A program made the position numbers and the translations under genes. A stretch of DNA of 60,224 bases. Origin: Elusimicrobia bacterium GWA2_61_42 (GTDB lineage: Bacteria > Elusimicrobiota > Elusimicrobia > Elusimicrobiales > UBA9959). The stretch's first letter is position 1, and every line of letters begins with the position of its first letter. The stretch is taken from positions 1 through 60,224 of the forward strand of contig MGTU01000003.1 of the NCBI GenBank assembly GCA_001799615.1, given 5' to 3'. This document shows positions 59,988 through 60,224 of the stretch, piece by piece. The notes below the pieces were generated by a model. It was not told the DNA's origin, searched no databases, and saw only the letters and a program-made list of their open reading frames with translations.

Positions 59988-60217
59988 TTGTCCCTCCCGC
60001 CGAAAGAGCAGACCGAAGAACCGCTGTCGGAACAGGCCTGGCTTGGCAGGCCAGGCCCCAGCAGCGAGCCCGAGACGAAGACGGCGAGGGCGGCCAGGCC
60101 GAAGGCCAGGGCCGCTGACGGCCTCAGGTCTGGTGAAGGCAGCTCCTCTGCCAAGGCCTCGGCCGACGGCATGGCTTGCGCCAGCGCCAGGAGCCGCGCC
60201 TTAAATCCGTCCGGCAT
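59984..60217 (-). CDS. Small membrane protein, possibly 5' truncated by the window edge
   Basis: Seventy-seven residues are visible from the ATG at 60217, but the frame stays open to the window edge, so the true start may lie outside. One membrane helix (ALAFGLAALAVFVSGSLLG) is preceded by an acidic cytoplasmic part and followed by a short Ser/Cys-rich tail (CSDSGSSVCSFGGRD). This could be the end of an anti-sigma-factor-like or other single-pass protein. Coupled to the ligase gene downstream by ATGA. Confidence 0.5.
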   Translation of the reverse strand: MPDGFKARLLALAQAMPSAEALAEELPSPDLRPSAALAFGLAALAVFVSGSLLGPGLPSQACSDSGSSVCSFGGRDK

Positions 60218-60224
60218 GGCCGGC

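Noticed and set aside
1..60224. tRNA, rRNA, CRISPR arrays, insertion sequences, integrases or attachment sites
   Set aside because: I looked for conserved tRNA arms, spaced direct repeats and transposase or recombinase motifs and saw none. A covariance-model scan would be needed to exclude small RNAs fully.

Overview
The window is GC-rich (roughly two thirds G+C), densely coded chromosomal DNA from a diderm, LPS-making bacterium. It carries BamA, Skp/OmpH, LpxD, LpxC, FabZ, LpxA, LpxI, LpxB and MsbA. LpxI instead of LpxH, secreted proteins with a TTYYPAPYGGY motif, a HEXXH/Ig-like secreted protein, a clostripain-type protease and many small radical SAM genes together suggest Elusimicrobiota or a related candidate phylum. 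That placement is an inference from gene content; there is no rRNA here to settle it. I saw no tRNA, rRNA, CRISPR array, insertion sequence or integrase.

Layout. (1) 1-7500, minus strand: a likely single operon headed by a sigma70-type promoter (7474-7502). It encodes an exported cysteine-rich protein, an HxsD-like protein, an HxsB-like SPASM radical SAM maturase, a second HxsD-like protein, three further radical SAM enzymes and a prepilin-peptidase-like membrane protein. This looks like an unusual Hxs-type peptide-modification system. (2) 7518-8487, minus: an exported barnase-like RNase followed by its barstar inhibitor. (3) 8634-11289, plus: a radical SAM enzyme coupled to two U32 proteins whose cysteine spacing matches UbiU and UbiV. 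(4) 11271-17469, minus: a polytopic membrane protein, a GT2 glycosyltransferase, a sugar nucleotidyltransferase and a phosphohexomutase in a coupled chain, then a PIN-PhoH ATPase.

(5) 17647-34297, mostly plus: the envelope block bamA, ompH, lpxD, a structured intergenic element, lpxC-fabZ, lpxA, lpxI and an acyltransferase. An FMN oxidoreductase on the minus strand interrupts it. It continues with a Gfo/Idh/MocA oxidoreductase, lpxB, msbA, a ZIP transporter, a short RelA/SpoT homologue and a GGQ release-factor-like protein. (6) 34306-39308: a YejM/PbgA-like membrane sulfatase with an apparently intact active site, an exported esterase, rlmN and a radical SAM enzyme. (7) 39671-48451, minus: a 2926-residue cyclic beta-1,2-glucan synthase-like protein.

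(8) 48581-54321, plus: a run of exported or orphan proteins (HEXXH protein, unknown protein, C11 protease, ankyrin/FlgO-like protein, unknown protein). Two of these have well-formed sigma54 (-24/-12) promoters, which suggests an environmentally switched secretion regulon. (9) 54405-57585, minus: a TetR-controlled CoA-transferase/thiolase operon with a clear promoter and operator. (10) 57655-60224, minus: a stand-alone receiver protein, an O-antigen ligase/polymerase with TPRs, and a partial membrane protein.

Much of the window concerns envelope building (lipid A, outer membrane assembly, surface glycans, periplasmic glucan) and export. The two radical SAM blocks are the parts least explained by known pathways.
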